A DNA stretch of 64,000 nt from the IMG/VR virus record IMGVR_UViG_3300042390_000257, positions 1 through 64,000 of that record; one strand, 5' to 3'. A program made the position numbers and the translations under genes. The notes under the pieces are model-generated. The model saw only the letters and a program-made list of their open reading frames with translations. It was not told the DNA's origin and did no database searches. Numbering within the stretch: the first letter of the stretch is position 1; each line of letters starts with the position of its first letter. The DNA comes from a virus. Below, piece by piece: positions 1 to 8,183 of this stretch.

Positions 1-594
1 CACACCTCTGATCTGACCTAGTCAGCCATCAACGGGTGTCTGTGTAGAACGAGCCAGCCCACCGCACGACAAGCCAGTAGCCATGACAGTGCGCCAAGCC
101 GTGAGCCTCGGTGTCCCCTCGGGGACTCGGTAGCAGACACTCAGCAGAGTAGAGACTCAACCACTCAAGCATCACAGGCACTTGCCGTGATGGTTCTCCC
201 CAGCAGATGTCTGCACCACGGGAGCGACCGAGATGCGCCCCAGCGACGCTGGTGAGTGTGCGAGCGACCGCCGAGCCGATGACCACTGATGATGTTCAAC
301 GAGATCAAGTGACCAGCGCAAAGCACCGCCACCTGTGCATTGCTGGAGAGTCCGATGGATAACCCGAAATACAAACAACGATGTATCGGTGTGTAGCAAG
401 CACCAAGGTTGGCGAGCCGTTCATATAAGTAGCAATGCATCCAATCCCCTCGGGTGAAGCAAGGGAGGGGAGTCCACCGATCTTGGACTCATACATGATC
501 ATCGCAATTCGGGCAGGCGCCTCGGGCGTAGGGTTCAACCCCACCTGTCCACCATGTCCCGTGTCGGGACAGTAGCAACCAAAGGAACCACCAC
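1..594. other. gene-poor left end
   Basis: No + strand frame is open into the window from its left edge, since all three frames stop within the first 25 bases. The minus-strand open frames here lack ribosome binding sites and any recognisable motif, so I do not call them. The stretch has several GC-rich short inverted repeats: about 113-126, a degenerate relative of the recurrent hairpin; 171-191; and a tRNA-like minihelix at 511-554. It ends in the first full hairpin copy at 555-571. It is most likely a leader or regulatory region for the first + strand gene. Confidence 0.5.
555..571. repeat. recurrent hairpin copy 1 (loop TGT)
   Basis: TGTCCCGTGTCGGGACA, 7-bp arms around a three-base loop. 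It lies 24 bases before the first + strand start codon. The flanks do not extend the stem. Confidence 0.85.
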
Positions 595-1356
595 ATGAAT
601 CCAGTTGAGCAGATATTCGCAAACGCCTTTTCAATCACCACCACCAAGGAGAAGCCAGTGAAAACCACCACCAAGAAAGCCCGTACCCACACCATCAAGC
701 CTGTCGCCGTTGAAGCGCCAGTCGTTGCCGAAGTCGTTGAAGCGCCCGTTGACATCGTGGCAGTCACCGCCTCGGCAGTTGCCGAAGTCATCAACTACGA
801 CGGCGCCGTTGAGAATGCCAAGTTGGCGCTCCGCTCGGCATGCATCGCATCCAGTGTCGCCGTTGACGCTGGTGTGTCGCTCCGTACCCTTGAGGCTGAG
901 TCAAAAGTTGCTGGCAAGAAGATCGGCAAGTCAACCTTCAGTCGCTACGCCAAGGTCGGCGCTCAGTTGATCGTTGACCCGTCGCTTGATGCCGACGAAC
1001 TTCTCAACAAGGTCTACAAGGCTGAGGTCAAGGCTCGCAAGCAAGCCGAAAAGGCTAAGGCAAGCAAGGCAAGCGCCGAGACCGAGGGCGCCGAGAGCGA
1101 CACCGACAGCACCGAAGCAGTGGTCGCTCTGACCCTTGCCGAGATCGTCGCTGACCTCACCGAGAATGGCGCCGAAGCCATCGGTGGCATCGTTGCCAAC
1201 CTCGTCGCCTCGCTTGACGATGACCACTCAGTGTTCGCACTGCTCGCCGTGGCACTGCTTGAGGCAAGCGCCAACACGGCTCCGCTTGACGCCGACGAGA
1301 CCAAGCAGGTGCTCCAAGTGTGCGCCATCACGGTCGGCGTTCAGATCGGCGCCTGA
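595..1356 (+). CDS. Ala/Val-rich hypothetical protein, possible DNA-binding core
   Basis: 253 aa, not recognised. The first 60 residues are low complexity (Thr/Lys, then Ala/Val/Glu). Residues about 100-125 (GVSLRTLEAESK...STFSRYAK) read like a helix-turn-helix, followed by a Lys/Ala-rich helix and an acidic Ser/Thr/Glu linker before a hydrophobic C-terminal helical region. AAAGGA lies 8 bases before the ATG. A second start is possible at 658 (GTG with AAGGAG upstream), which would remove the first 21 residues. Being first in the early + strand block, it may be a regulator, but this is inference only. Confidence 0.7.
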   Translation: MNPVEQIFANAFSITTTKEKPVKTTTKKARTHTIKPVAVEAPVVAEVVEAPVDIVAVTASAVAEVINYDGAVENAKLALRSACIASSVAVDAGVSLRTLEAESKVAGKKIGKSTFSRYAKVGAQLIVDPSLDADELLNKVYKAEVKARKQAEKAKASKASAETEGAESDTDSTEAVVALTLAEIVADLTENGAEAIGGIVANLVASLDDDHSVFALLAVALLEASANTAPLDADETKQVLQVCAITVGVQIGA

Positions 1357-1372
1357 CCACCCTCGGGGTGGC

Positions 1373-1389
1373 TGTCCCGTGTCGGGACA
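1373..1389. repeat. recurrent hairpin copy 2 (loop TGT)
   Basis: Same 17-base core between a stop codon and the next ribosome binding site. The flanks GGGGTGGC and GTCGCCCC extend the stem to about 15 pairs with two G-U pairs. Confidence 0.9.
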
Positions 1390-1442
1390 GTCGCCCCAAC
1401 CATCACTATCGCCAACCACCACCAACCGCCTAGGAGGCAACC

Positions 1443-1724
1443 ATGGACATCAAAGAAACCCCCGAGCAAGTCATCGCCCGAGTCGCCAGTGGCTTCCGTG
1501 ACCACTTCAGTATGAACCGACTTGGTGGCGACGCTTACACCGAAGCGCCTGCTGAGATGGCTCAAGTCGCCCTCGCCATCTACTGGGCAATCGTGCCCCA
1601 AGACCTGAACGCCCGTGACATTGACAAGGCGTACGAGTACCGCTCGTTTCTTGAGCAGTGTGGCTTTAGCGATTTCTTTGCCCACGATTTCATCAGCGAT
1701 GATCAGCCTGACGCCACCTACTGA
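1443..1724 (+). CDS. hypothetical protein
   Basis: 93 aa, not recognised. A strong Shine-Dalgarno (TAGGAGG) sits 7 bases before the ATG. The protein is mixed helical and acidic, without signal peptide, membrane segment or cysteine pairs. It is a stand-alone gene between hairpin copy 2 and the gene at 1770. Confidence 0.7.
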   Translation: MDIKETPEQVIARVASGFRDHFSMNRLGGDAYTEAPAEMAQVALAIYWAIVPQDLNARDIDKAYEYRSFLEQCGFSDFFAHDFISDDQPDATY

Positions 1725-1769
1725 TCGCTCACCAAGTTCAACCAACCAACCAACAGCAAAGGAACCACC

Positions 1770-1988
1770 ATGGGACTTAACCATTATCCATCAGCCAAGA
1801 CCTACACCATCCACATCTCGCTCGTCACGCCCGATGGCTCGGAGCACGAACACAGCGACGAGATTGTGACGGGCATCCCCGAGCGAGCCGTCATCCTTGC
1901 TCAGACATGGGCACGACAGGTCGCCCGAGAGATCGGCGCCCGAGTCGTTGACGCCTACGCCTACGACGACGCTGGCTGTCTCGTCTGA
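1770..1988 (+). CDS. small hypothetical protein with an MGLxxY start
   Basis: 72 aa. AAAGGA precedes the ATG. The first dozen residues (MGLNHYPSAKTY) resemble the start of the gene at 2525 (MGLDQYLSAKKTF), and the leader DNA is also alike, so the two 5' ends may be duplicates. The rest (residues 15-72) looks like a small alpha/beta fold, possibly a dsRBD-like or stress-type small domain; no function is assigned. Confidence 0.65.
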   Translation: MGLNHYPSAKTYTIHISLVTPDGSEHEHSDEIVTGIPERAVILAQTWARQVAREIGARVVDAYAYDDAGCLV

Positions 1989-2004
1989 CCACCCTCGGGG
2001 TGAG

Positions 2005-2021
2005 TGTCCCGTGTCGGGACA
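2005..2021. repeat. recurrent hairpin copy 3 (loop TGT)
   Basis: The core is extended by GGGGTGAG on the left and CTCGCCCC on the right: 15 pairs with one G-U. GATAGTGA follows at 2040. Confidence 0.9.
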
Positions 2022-2073
2022 CTCGCCCCACAAACATCTGATAGTGACAAACAACAACGCCTGAGGAGGCAAC

Positions 2074-2415
2074 ATGAAAACAGTATGGATAGCAACAGCA
2101 GAAGACATCATTGACACGCTGGTCGGCGCAGGCGCCGAGACCTACGAGTGGTATCGGGAACTGGATGAAACCCACGATGGGAAGGGACAGATTATCTGCA
2201 CCATGGAGACGGGACTCACGGATGCCAACGACATCCATGTCGTCACCGTGAAGTTCAGCCCGAGCCGTGCCAAGGAAGTCGTCAACGCCATCATCAAGGA
2301 ACAGAAGGCTGGCTGGCGCACGGTTCAGAGCGCCGTGGACAGCGACGACTTTGACGCCGACGCCGTTGATGTCGTGCTCCAGCACATTGTGCTAGGCGAT
2401 TTGGTGTTTGGCTGA
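2074..2415 (+). CDS. hypothetical protein
   Basis: 113 aa, not recognised. It starts with a GAGGAGG ribosome site. Alternating strands and helices, acidic C-terminus (DSDDFDADAVD). It stands alone between hairpin copies 3 and 4. Confidence 0.7.
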   Translation: MKTVWIATAEDIIDTLVGAGAETYEWYRELDETHDGKGQIICTMETGLTDANDIHVVTVKFSPSRAKEVVNAIIKEQKAGWRTVQSAVDSDDFDADAVDVVLQHIVLGDLVFG

Positions 2416-2452
2416 CCCCTCGGGGTTAGAAACAAACACCCCTCGGGGTTAG

Positions 2453-2469
2453 TGTCCCGACTCGGGACA
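2453..2469. repeat. recurrent hairpin copy 4 (loop ACT)
   Basis: The core is extended by GGGGTTAG and CTGACCCC, 15 pairs with one G-U. A tandem run of CCAA units (about 2477-2513) follows before the next ribosome site. Confidence 0.9.
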
Positions 2470-2524
2470 CTGACCCCAACCAATCTCAACCAACCAACCA
2501 ACCAACCAACCAAAGGAATCAACC

Positions 2525-3010
2525 ATGGGACTTGACCAATACCTGTCAGCCAAGAAAACATTCAGCAACAGCCAGTGGGGCAAGGATGAGGAGCGCCGAA
2601 TACACGCCGAGATCGTCTCGGCGGTAGATGCATCCAGCATCCTTGAAGCCGACCACCCGTATGTCGTCGTGGAGATCACCGTGGCGTACTGGCGCAAGGC
2701 TCGTGCCATCCACGACTGGTTCTTGAGCAACTGTGTCTACGCCAACAACGCTGGCTACTCATTCCATGTCACCCGTGACGAGTTGTGGGCGCTCCACGAC
2801 CTCTGTGTTGTCATCCCGTTCGGGCTGGCAGTACATGGCGACGAGTACGCCGATTCACGCATCCCGAACCCGTCATGGTTCGGTGGGGGCGACGAGAAGT
2901 ACGGCGACTGGTACAAGGAGAGCCTCAAGTACACCGCCGATGTCATCTTCAAGTTGCTCTCGGATGGCAAGAACGAGAACTTGAGTTTTGAGTACTCGTG
3001 GTCAGAGTGA
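2525..3010 (+). CDS. MGLDxYL-family phage protein
   Basis: 161 aa. The start MGLDQYL, followed later by YWRKARAIHDWF (about residues 58-69) and a Cys/His-containing middle, is the signature of a conserved phage and prophage protein of unknown function that usually begins MGLDMYL and has a YWRKxNxIHxW motif. Both elements are visible here and the length is usual. The biochemical role is unknown to me. AAAGGA precedes the ATG. Confidence 0.75.
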   Translation: MGLDQYLSAKKTFSNSQWGKDEERRIHAEIVSAVDASSILEADHPYVVVEITVAYWRKARAIHDWFLSNCVYANNAGYSFHVTRDELWALHDLCVVIPFGLAVHGDEYADSRIPNPSWFGGGDEKYGDWYKESLKYTADVIFKLLSDGKNENLSFEYSWSE

Positions 3011-3020
3011 CCAGTGGCGG

Positions 3021-3037
3021 TGTCCCGAGTCGGGACA
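3021..3037. repeat. recurrent hairpin copy 5 (loop AGT)
   Basis: The core is extended by GCGG/CCGC to 11 pairs. TTATAC, a possible -10 box, lies 26 bases further on. Confidence 0.9.
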
Positions 3038-3104
3038 CCGCACACTTCAACCATAAGAAATCGTTATACCTACATCAACAACAACGCCGAGGAGGCAAAC
3101 AAAA

Positions 3105-3347
3105 ATGAAAGACCAACAGCACTACGAGATAGAAATCTTCAGACTCGGTTTCGGGAGTTGGTTCTCTCGGGTGTACATCGTGCATCCAAACCCATTCGCT
3201 GACCCGATCAGAACGCAGTGGTTCACCCGTAACACACTGACCAAGGGTGGCGCCAAGCGAGAGATCAATCGCGTACTCCGTGATGAGGCAATCATCTCAT
3301 CGGGCGAGCCGACATTTCAAAGCACCATCACCAAGGAGGAAAAATGA
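3105..3347 (+). CDS. hypothetical protein
   Basis: 80 aa, not recognised. GAGGAGG lies 9 bases before the ATG. Its stop overlaps the start of the next gene (ATGA), so the two are probably translationally coupled. Basic middle, no cysteines. Confidence 0.65.
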   Translation: MKDQQHYEIEIFRLGFGSWFSRVYIVHPNPFADPIRTQWFTRNTLTKGGAKREINRVLRDEAIISSGEPTFQSTITKEEK

Positions 3348-3622
3348 GTAACCATTTTGCGAAAGCCACTGCGGAGTTTGAGTTTCAGTACCGCATCGTG
3401 CAGACAGAGCGCGAGTTGCGAAGCGCCCAAGAGGACTACGAGTACGAGACTCGTACCCTCTGCAAGTTGGCAACCGAGCGCCTGAACGACAACATCGGTC
3501 GGGGCACGGAAGTCCTTGTCAGCAAGGCTGGGCGCCTGCTCGCACTTGAGACCAAGATTGCTGACCTCGCCCGTCAGTACGAATGGCTCATAGTGCTCAA
3601 GCAAGCACACCTTGATGCCTGA
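3344..3622 (+). CDS. hypothetical coiled-coil protein
   Basis: 92 aa, almost wholly helical with heptad-like spacing from residue 10 to 85. Overlaps the previous gene by 4 bases and has AAGGAGG upstream. No known family recognised. Confidence 0.65.
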   Translation: MSNHFAKATAEFEFQYRIVQTERELRSAQEDYEYETRTLCKLATERLNDNIGRGTEVLVSKAGRLLALETKIADLARQYEWLIVLKQAHLDA

Positions 3623-3635
3623 CCAGTATGGTGAG

Positions 3636-3652
3636 TGTCCCGAGTCGGGACA
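3636..3652. repeat. recurrent hairpin copy 6 (loop AGT)
   Basis: The core is extended by GGTGAG/CTCACC to 13 perfect pairs. GATAGTGA follows at 3668. Confidence 0.9.
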
Positions 3653-3708
3653 CTCACCTACAATGGCGATAGTGACTGATTAACCACCACCAATTAAAGG
3701 AGCCACCA

Positions 3709-5304
3709 ATGGCACTAAGTGACCGCACCAACGCCCGAAGCGCCCAAGACATCCTCGCTGAGGCTGTCGCCAAGGTCAGCACGGGCTTACGCCCATTCAG
3801 CAACCGCATCGCCCCTGAGGGCATCGTAGAGCACACGCTCGCAATCACCCCGATGCCTCACCAGTTAGTCATCGGTGAAGCCGTCAAGGCTGGGCACACT
3901 CGCCTGCTCATCGCTGACGACATGGGCGTAGGTAAGACCTACAGCGCCCTGTTGGCGCTGGATGAGTTGACCGCCTACCCTGCGCTCATCGTGTGCCCAC
4001 CAGCACTCGTGATCAACTGGGAACGCTCCATCAAGACTGCCCTGCCCCACCGCTCGGTGTCTCGCATCTCGGGTCAGAAGCCCACGAGTGTCCCCAACAC
4101 GGACATCGTCATCTGTCCCGACAGCGTCATCCAGTATTGGGCGCTGGCTCCAGTCGCCCAAGTCAATTCATGGGCACGAGCCAACCAAGGCAAGAAGCGT
4201 GAGCAACGGACACCGAAGCCCGTCAACATCCTCGCCAGTCACCCGTGGGCTGGCTTGGTGCAGGATGAGGCTCACCGCTCCAAGACCGAGGACTCGGGTC
4301 GGAGCAAGGCGATGGTCACCATTGCCAAGAACCTCAACCCCGAGGCGCCCGTGCTGTTGCTCTCGGGCACACCGTTGTTGTCCCGACCAGTGGAGTTGAT
4401 TCCGCTCCTCAACATCCTCGGTCACCTGCCGAGGTTCGGTGGCGCTAGTCGCTTCAAGACTCGCTACTGCGACCCCGTGTTCAACGGCTGGGGAACGACC
4501 TTCAATGGCGCCACCAATGTCAAAGAGTTGAACGAGCAACTCACCCAGTGGGTGATGATTCGGCGCAAGCGTGAGGATGTCATCATCCTCCCCGAGTTCT
4601 CTCGGTACATCACGCCCGTCGCATTGACTGGCAAGGCTGTCACGGACTACAAGCGAGCCGTGCGAGACCTTGAGGAGTTCCTCCAAGAGAAGCGAGACGA
4701 CGACAAGTTCTCGCTCAACGACCGTGCCCACGCCATCGTTCTGCTCGGTCAACTCCGACAGATCGCTGGTCTTGGCAAGGTCAGCACCGCCGTGGATGCC
4801 ACGGTCAGCCTCTTGGATGAGGGCGAGCAAGTGTTCCTCGTGACCGCCCACAAGGAGGTCGCTTGGAAACTCCGTGAGTCCCTCATCGCTGAGGGCATTG
4901 ACGCCCGTACCATCGTCTCCGTCACTGGCGACGACTCGGGCAAGCAGAAGCAGGATGCCGTTGACAAGTGGCAGGCAGGCACGGCTCGTGTCCTGATCGG
5001 CAACATTCAAGCAGTCAGCGAGGGCTTGACCATGACCTCAGGTGCAACGATGATCACGGTTGAATTGCCGTGGACACCGTCAGCGCTCAAGCAAGCCGAG
5101 GCTCGGCTCCATCGGTACGGGCAGACACGCCCGTGCACCAACAACATCCTCGTGAGTGCCCTTGATGGCGACTCGTCGGTTGACGAGCGTTTATGGGGCA
5201 TGCTGGAAGGCAAGGCAGGCGTCGTCGGCGCCATCCTTGACGACTCAGCCGAGACCTTAGTCGGCGGTTCCACAGCCAATGAATTGCTGGATTCGTACCG
5301 CTGA
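3709..5304 (+). CDS. SNF2-family DEAH helicase/translocase
   Basis: 531 aa. Superfamily 2 motifs stand in order: motif I DDMGVGKT (about 70-77), motif II DEAH (186-189), motif III SGTP (219-222), and in the C-terminal lobe GNIQAVSEGL then a motif VI of the form EARLHRYGQTRP (about 460-470). The HRxGQ(x)R form is typical of SNF2 proteins. Such proteins translocate on double-stranded DNA using ATP; phage copies are thought to remodel protein-DNA complexes or aid recombination. Length fits a minimal SNF2 core with no added domain. AAAGGAG precedes the ATG. Confidence 0.9.
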   Translation: MALSDRTNARSAQDILAEAVAKVSTGLRPFSNRIAPEGIVEHTLAITPMPHQLVIGEAVKAGHTRLLIADDMGVGKTYSALLALDELTAYPALIVCPPALVINWERSIKTALPHRSVSRISGQKPTSVPNTDIVICPDSVIQYWALAPVAQVNSWARANQGKKREQRTPKPVNILASHPWAGLVQDEAHRSKTEDSGRSKAMVTIAKNLNPEAPVLLLSGTPLLSRPVELIPLLNILGHLPRFGGASRFKTRYCDPVFNGWGTTFNGATNVKELNEQLTQWVMIRRKREDVIILPEFSRYITPVALTGKAVTDYKRAVRDLEEFLQEKRDDDKFSLNDRAHAIVLLGQLRQIAGLGKVSTAVDATVSLLDEGEQVFLVTAHKEVAWKLRESLIAEGIDARTIVSVTGDDSGKQKQDAVDKWQAGTARVLIGNIQAVSEGLTMTSGATMITVELPWTPSALKQAEARLHRYGQTRPCTNNILVSALDGDSSVDERLWGMLEGKAGVVGAILDDSAETLVGGSTANELLDSYR

Positions 5305-5316
5305 CTAACAGGGGAG

Positions 5317-5333
5317 TGTCCCGACACGGGACA
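5317..5333. repeat. recurrent hairpin copy 7 (loop ACA)
   Basis: The core is extended by GGGGAG/CTCCCC to 13 pairs. GATAGTGA follows at 5349. Confidence 0.9.
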
Positions 5334-5384
5334 CTCCCCACAAATCAAGATAGTGAACACCAACCCATAAGGAGAACCACCACC

Positions 5385-6284
5385 ATGTCCACCACCTACA
5401 GCACTGAAGCCACGCCCAAGCAAGTCCAGTTCCTGCTCTCACTGTGGAAGCAACTCAACGAGGTAGTCGTTGACACTCAAGACCCAGCCAGCAACTGGTC
5501 GGGCGACGAGGCTCAGACCGTCAAGGCTGACAACCTCTTATCTAAGACTCTCACTGAGTTAGATAAGGCAGTCGTTACAAAGTTCGTCAACAGCGAGAAG
5601 ATTGTCCTCAGCACGGTTGAGGTGATCGGGTTTGCCGAGGGCGCAGAGTCCATCGCCAAGTCAGAAATCTCCACGGCGATTGATGTGCTCAAGCGCCTGC
5701 TTGACTCAGCCAAGGCTGAACGAGCCACATGGGGCTTGCCCACGGTTGCCCCCGACTGGGTCAGCAAGTACCCAGCAGTCCCTGCCGATGCCGAGAAGGT
5801 CATTGAGGCGAAGTTTGCCAGCAAGTGCTCAGTCTGTGGCAAGCGTGACCAGTACATCGCTTACCTCAAAGGTGGCTGGAGTGCCCTGTGCCAGTCTTGC
5901 GCCCACACTGACGGCAAGACTGACGACCGCATTGACGAGGGCATCCAGCGAGTCCTGACAGCCGTTGGCAAGGGCAACGCCAAGGCTGGCAATGTCGGTC
6001 TCGCAGTGCCCGATCTTGACGAACTTGACGGGTTCGCTTACTACCGAGTCAGTCGCTCAGGCGTTGCCAAGGTCATCGGTGGCTCGCACTTCAACTCAGT
6101 GCAGAACCTCCCACAAGCCAAGCAAGATGCAGTGCTTGCCGATCTAGTCAGGCACGACCTGCCCGAACTGGCTCGTGCGTTCGGTATCCACTTCAAGGTC
6201 TGCGGTGTGTGCGGTCGCACACTCAAGGATGAGCACAGCCGAGCCATCGGCATCGGCTCTGACTGCCTCGCTGGTCTTGGCTGA
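5385..6284 (+). CDS. DUF6011-like zinc protein
   Basis: 299 aa. I start at 5385 because AAGGAG lies 11 bases before; an upstream in-frame ATG at 5316 falls inside the hairpin. N-terminus ATPKQVQFLLSL is an element seen in many phage proteins. A CxxC...CxxC zinc ribbon occupies about 145-172 (CSVCG, CQSC). The C-terminus has CGVCGRTL, then GIGSDC, the DUF6011 signature. Probably a nucleic acid or protein binding accessory factor; activity unknown. Confidence 0.8.
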   Translation: MSTTYSTEATPKQVQFLLSLWKQLNEVVVDTQDPASNWSGDEAQTVKADNLLSKTLTELDKAVVTKFVNSEKIVLSTVEVIGFAEGAESIAKSEISTAIDVLKRLLDSAKAERATWGLPTVAPDWVSKYPAVPADAEKVIEAKFASKCSVCGKRDQYIAYLKGGWSALCQSCAHTDGKTDDRIDEGIQRVLTAVGKGNAKAGNVGLAVPDLDELDGFAYYRVSRSGVAKVIGGSHFNSVQNLPQAKQDAVLADLVRHDLPELARAFGIHFKVCGVCGRTLKDEHSRAIGIGSDCLAGLG

Positions 6285-6288
6285 TCGG

Positions 6289-6323
6289 TTGGGGTTGAGT
6301 GCTGTGGTGGCGCTCAACCCCAA
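6289..6323 (+). terminator. intercistronic hairpin
   Basis: Inverted repeat with 11-bp arms (TTGGGGTTGAG / CTCAACCCCAA) just after the stop at 6284 and directly before hairpin copy 8. No U tract, so it may stop exonucleases rather than polymerase. Confidence 0.5.
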
Positions 6324-6324
6324 G

Positions 6325-6341
6325 TGTCCCGACTCGGGACA
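6325..6341. repeat. recurrent hairpin copy 8 (loop ACT)
   Basis: Core only, flanks unpaired; the neighbouring stem at 6289-6323 may serve instead. Confidence 0.85.
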
Positions 6342-6401
6342 GCACAACTACATCACACCCAATCGTTAGAACTACATAACAACAAACAAGGAGAACCGCT
6401 C

Positions 6402-6758
6402 ATGAGCAAAATAATCAACCCAATCATCAACCAACAAGGGTGGGCGCTAGTCACCGACCCTGATCTTGACAACCCAGCATGGGTTCAGTTCCAGTCCTGC
6501 GAGTTTGTGGCGAATAAAACTGGCGACCTCGTCGCCTACCAGTTCCGTGGAGTCAACCGAACCATCTCTGAAGATGGGATGGCGTACTGGCACTGGACTG
6601 ACATCGCCTTGATTACATACAGCGTGGAGCGCCCACTGCACTGGCTCGCTGATGTTGACGAGGTCACCATCTATGGCTTTGAAAAAATCACATGGGCAAG
6701 TCGTCGTGAAGACGAACTGCGAGAACAAGTAGCCATCAGCAGAGGAGAAGCGGTATGA
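6402..6758 (+). CDS. hypothetical protein
   Basis: 118 aa from the ATG at 6402 (AAGGAG upstream). Trp/Tyr rich, predicted mostly beta. First gene of a tightly overlapping run (6402-7579). Function unknown. Confidence 0.65.
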   Translation: MSKIINPIINQQGWALVTDPDLDNPAWVQFQSCEFVANKTGDLVAYQFRGVNRTISEDGMAYWHWTDIALITYSVERPLHWLADVDEVTIYGFEKITWASRREDELREQVAISRGEAV

Positions 6759-6940
6759 CCAAGTACATCGTTCACATCGGAACAGGAACAATCATCAATG
6801 CCGACGAGTGTGTCGTCGTTGACCTAGACAAACTAGACGACCACGACACTGAGATTTTTGACGCGGGTTGGGATGACGAGATCATTGAGGTCGCCCAGCG
6901 TGTCGGACAACAACTACAACCACAAGGAGAACCATCATGA
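6755..6940 (+). CDS. small acidic hypothetical protein
   Basis: 61 aa, 4-base ATGA overlap with the preceding gene. Many Asp/Glu. Ends in QGEPS from the codons that also form the next ribosome site (AAGGAGAACC). The same ending (EGEPA) recurs in the next gene, for the same reason. Confidence 0.6.
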   Translation: MTKYIVHIGTGTIINADECVVVDLDKLDDHDTEIFDAGWDDEIIEVAQRVGQQLQPQGEPS

Positions 6941-7191
6941 AGACAGTCACCATTACACAGTGGTACGAGTTCAGCGTTGTCGCTGAGGTGCAAGTGCCCG
7001 ACGACTACGAGACCGTGGACATTCAGGAAGCCTTTGAAGACTTCCCGATCAGCATTGAAGTCAAAATGCGAGACGATGAGGGTTGGTTTGGAGAAGACCA
7101 CGCCGTCATCTCGTACGCCACCGAAGACCTGACCACCACTGGTGGCATTGAAGTAATTGAACCCGAACAACCCGAAGGAGAACCAGCATGA
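6937..7191 (+). CDS. acidic hypothetical protein
   Basis: 84 aa, ATGA overlap on both sides. Beta-rich first half (TVTITQWYEFSVVAEVQV), acidic second half. No family recognised. Confidence 0.6.
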   Translation: MKTVTITQWYEFSVVAEVQVPDDYETVDIQEAFEDFPISIEVKMRDDEGWFGEDHAVISYATEDLTTTGGIEVIEPEQPEGEPA

Positions 7192-7418
7192 GCAAGCCCA
7201 CCGCCCAACAGATCATTGAGGAACACAGCACGATAATTGTCACCGCATTGGAGGACTACCGAGAGTGGTGGTCAAACAATGACGACGCAGAGGTCGTCGC
7301 TCAGATTGACGAAGCGATTGATGCGATCAACGGCTTCAGCGCCGAGGACTCAACGCTGGTGGCAACGCCTCCGTTTTATACACACCCCGACAGCAACGCA
7401 TTCATTAGTTGGGACTGA
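7188..7418 (+). CDS. hypothetical protein
   Basis: 76 aa, overlaps its neighbour by 4 bases. Helical and acidic, residues 5-50. Function unknown. Confidence 0.6.
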   Translation: MSKPTAQQIIEEHSTIIVTALEDYREWWSNNDDAEVVAQIDEAIDAINGFSAEDSTLVATPPFYTHPDSNAFISWD

Positions 7419-7420
7419 TC

Positions 7421-7579
7421 ATGAGCGACGACTGGTACTGCTGTGAGTCCACGGGCGTCAAGCCCGTGGGCTTCACCTACCACCCCAATGTCACCGTGTG
7501 CGATGCATGCGGTTTGAAGTTCCCGTACTACGACTGCGAGTGCGAACTTGTCCACGACTGTCCCGAGTCGGGACAGTAA
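7421..7579 (+). CDS. tiny cysteine-rich zinc-finger-like protein
   Basis: 52 aa, immediately after the gene ending at 7418. Three CxxC-like or paired-cysteine groups (CC at 7-8; CDAC at 27-30; CEC at 39-41; C47) suggest a zinc-binding fold. Its last six codons (CPESGQ, then TAA) are written by hairpin copy 9, the only copy inside a reading frame. There is no strong ribosome site; translation is probably coupled to the gene before. Confidence 0.55.
   Translation: MSDDWYCCESTGVKPVGFTYHPNVTVCDACGLKFPYYDCECELVHDCPESGQ
7560..7576. repeat. recurrent hairpin copy 9 (loop AGT), inside a coding end
   Basis: Core plus AC/GT gives 9 pairs. Overlaps the last codons of the 52-residue gene. Confidence 0.9.
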
Positions 7580-7609
7580 CTCTTACCTAACAACAACCTA
7601 AGGAGAACC

Positions 7610-7828
7610 ATGCAGGTGTACCAATTCCAAGTCAAGTGGAAAGACGACGCTCCCGAGACCGAGCCAGTGTGGCAGAACTTTGCCATCGGTGAATACAACG
7701 AGGACACCGTTGACGATGACTTTGACAACACGATCTTTTACTACGCCGAGAGCGCCGAAGAGATCATTGCACTGACCAACCCCGACAACGACGAAGACTT
7801 TTATGTCATAGGAGGCATTAACCAATGA
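7610..7828 (+). CDS. acidic hypothetical protein
   Basis: 72 aa with AAGGAG upstream. Very acidic (Asp/Glu about one quarter). Such small acidic early proteins in phages often act as DNA mimics or inhibitors, but nothing here proves that. Confidence 0.6.
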   Translation: MQVYQFQVKWKDDAPETEPVWQNFAIGEYNEDTVDDDFDNTIFYYAESAEEIIALTNPDNDEDFYVIGGINQ

Positions 7829-8181
7829 GCAAGATTTGCTTTGAGATACTGACCGAGTTGCAGTACTACTCGGGCATCGGTCAGAAGTGGGATTACTTCT
7901 ACATTGAAGAAGAGTTAATCCCAGCCGACTGGAGCACCACCAGCCTTGACGACAAGTACGACTTCCTCAACGAGGGCGGTTACTGGCACTCGGGATACTC
8001 CACCGATGTCATTGATGAGTACGGCAAGATCGTTGATGTTGATGAGAACGGCGACGCGGGCGAGCAGGATGAAGTTGTCTGCTCCTGCGAGATCGTAGTA
8101 AGTCAGGAGAAGGAAGGATTTCTCCTCATTGGTTATTCGTTAGATAAGCAACCAAACAGTTACTTATACACAGAGGAGTAA
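7825..8181 (+). CDS. acidic hypothetical protein
   Basis: 118 aa, 4-base overlap with the previous gene. Tyr- and Asp-rich; a CSC pair near residue 90. No family recognised. Confidence 0.6.
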   Translation: MSKICFEILTELQYYSGIGQKWDYFYIEEELIPADWSTTSLDDKYDFLNEGGYWHSGYSTDVIDEYGKIVDVDENGDAGEQDEVVCSCEIVVSQEKEGFLLIGYSLDKQPNSYLYTEE

Positions 8182-8183
8182 TC

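Noticed and set aside
511-554. tRNA gene
   Set aside because: The fold has an acceptor-like stem and ACCA but is only 44 bases long, without D arm or anticodon arm. No other tRNA-like T-loop with a matching acceptor was found in the window.
29-634. minus-strand open frames at the left end
   Set aside because: No ribosome sites, no domain-like sequence, and they overlap each other and the hairpin. They look like open frames due to high GC.
5316-5384. longer start of the DUF6011-like gene
   Set aside because: The extra codons lie within hairpin copy 7 and the leader, while the ATG at 5385 has a good AAGGAG site.
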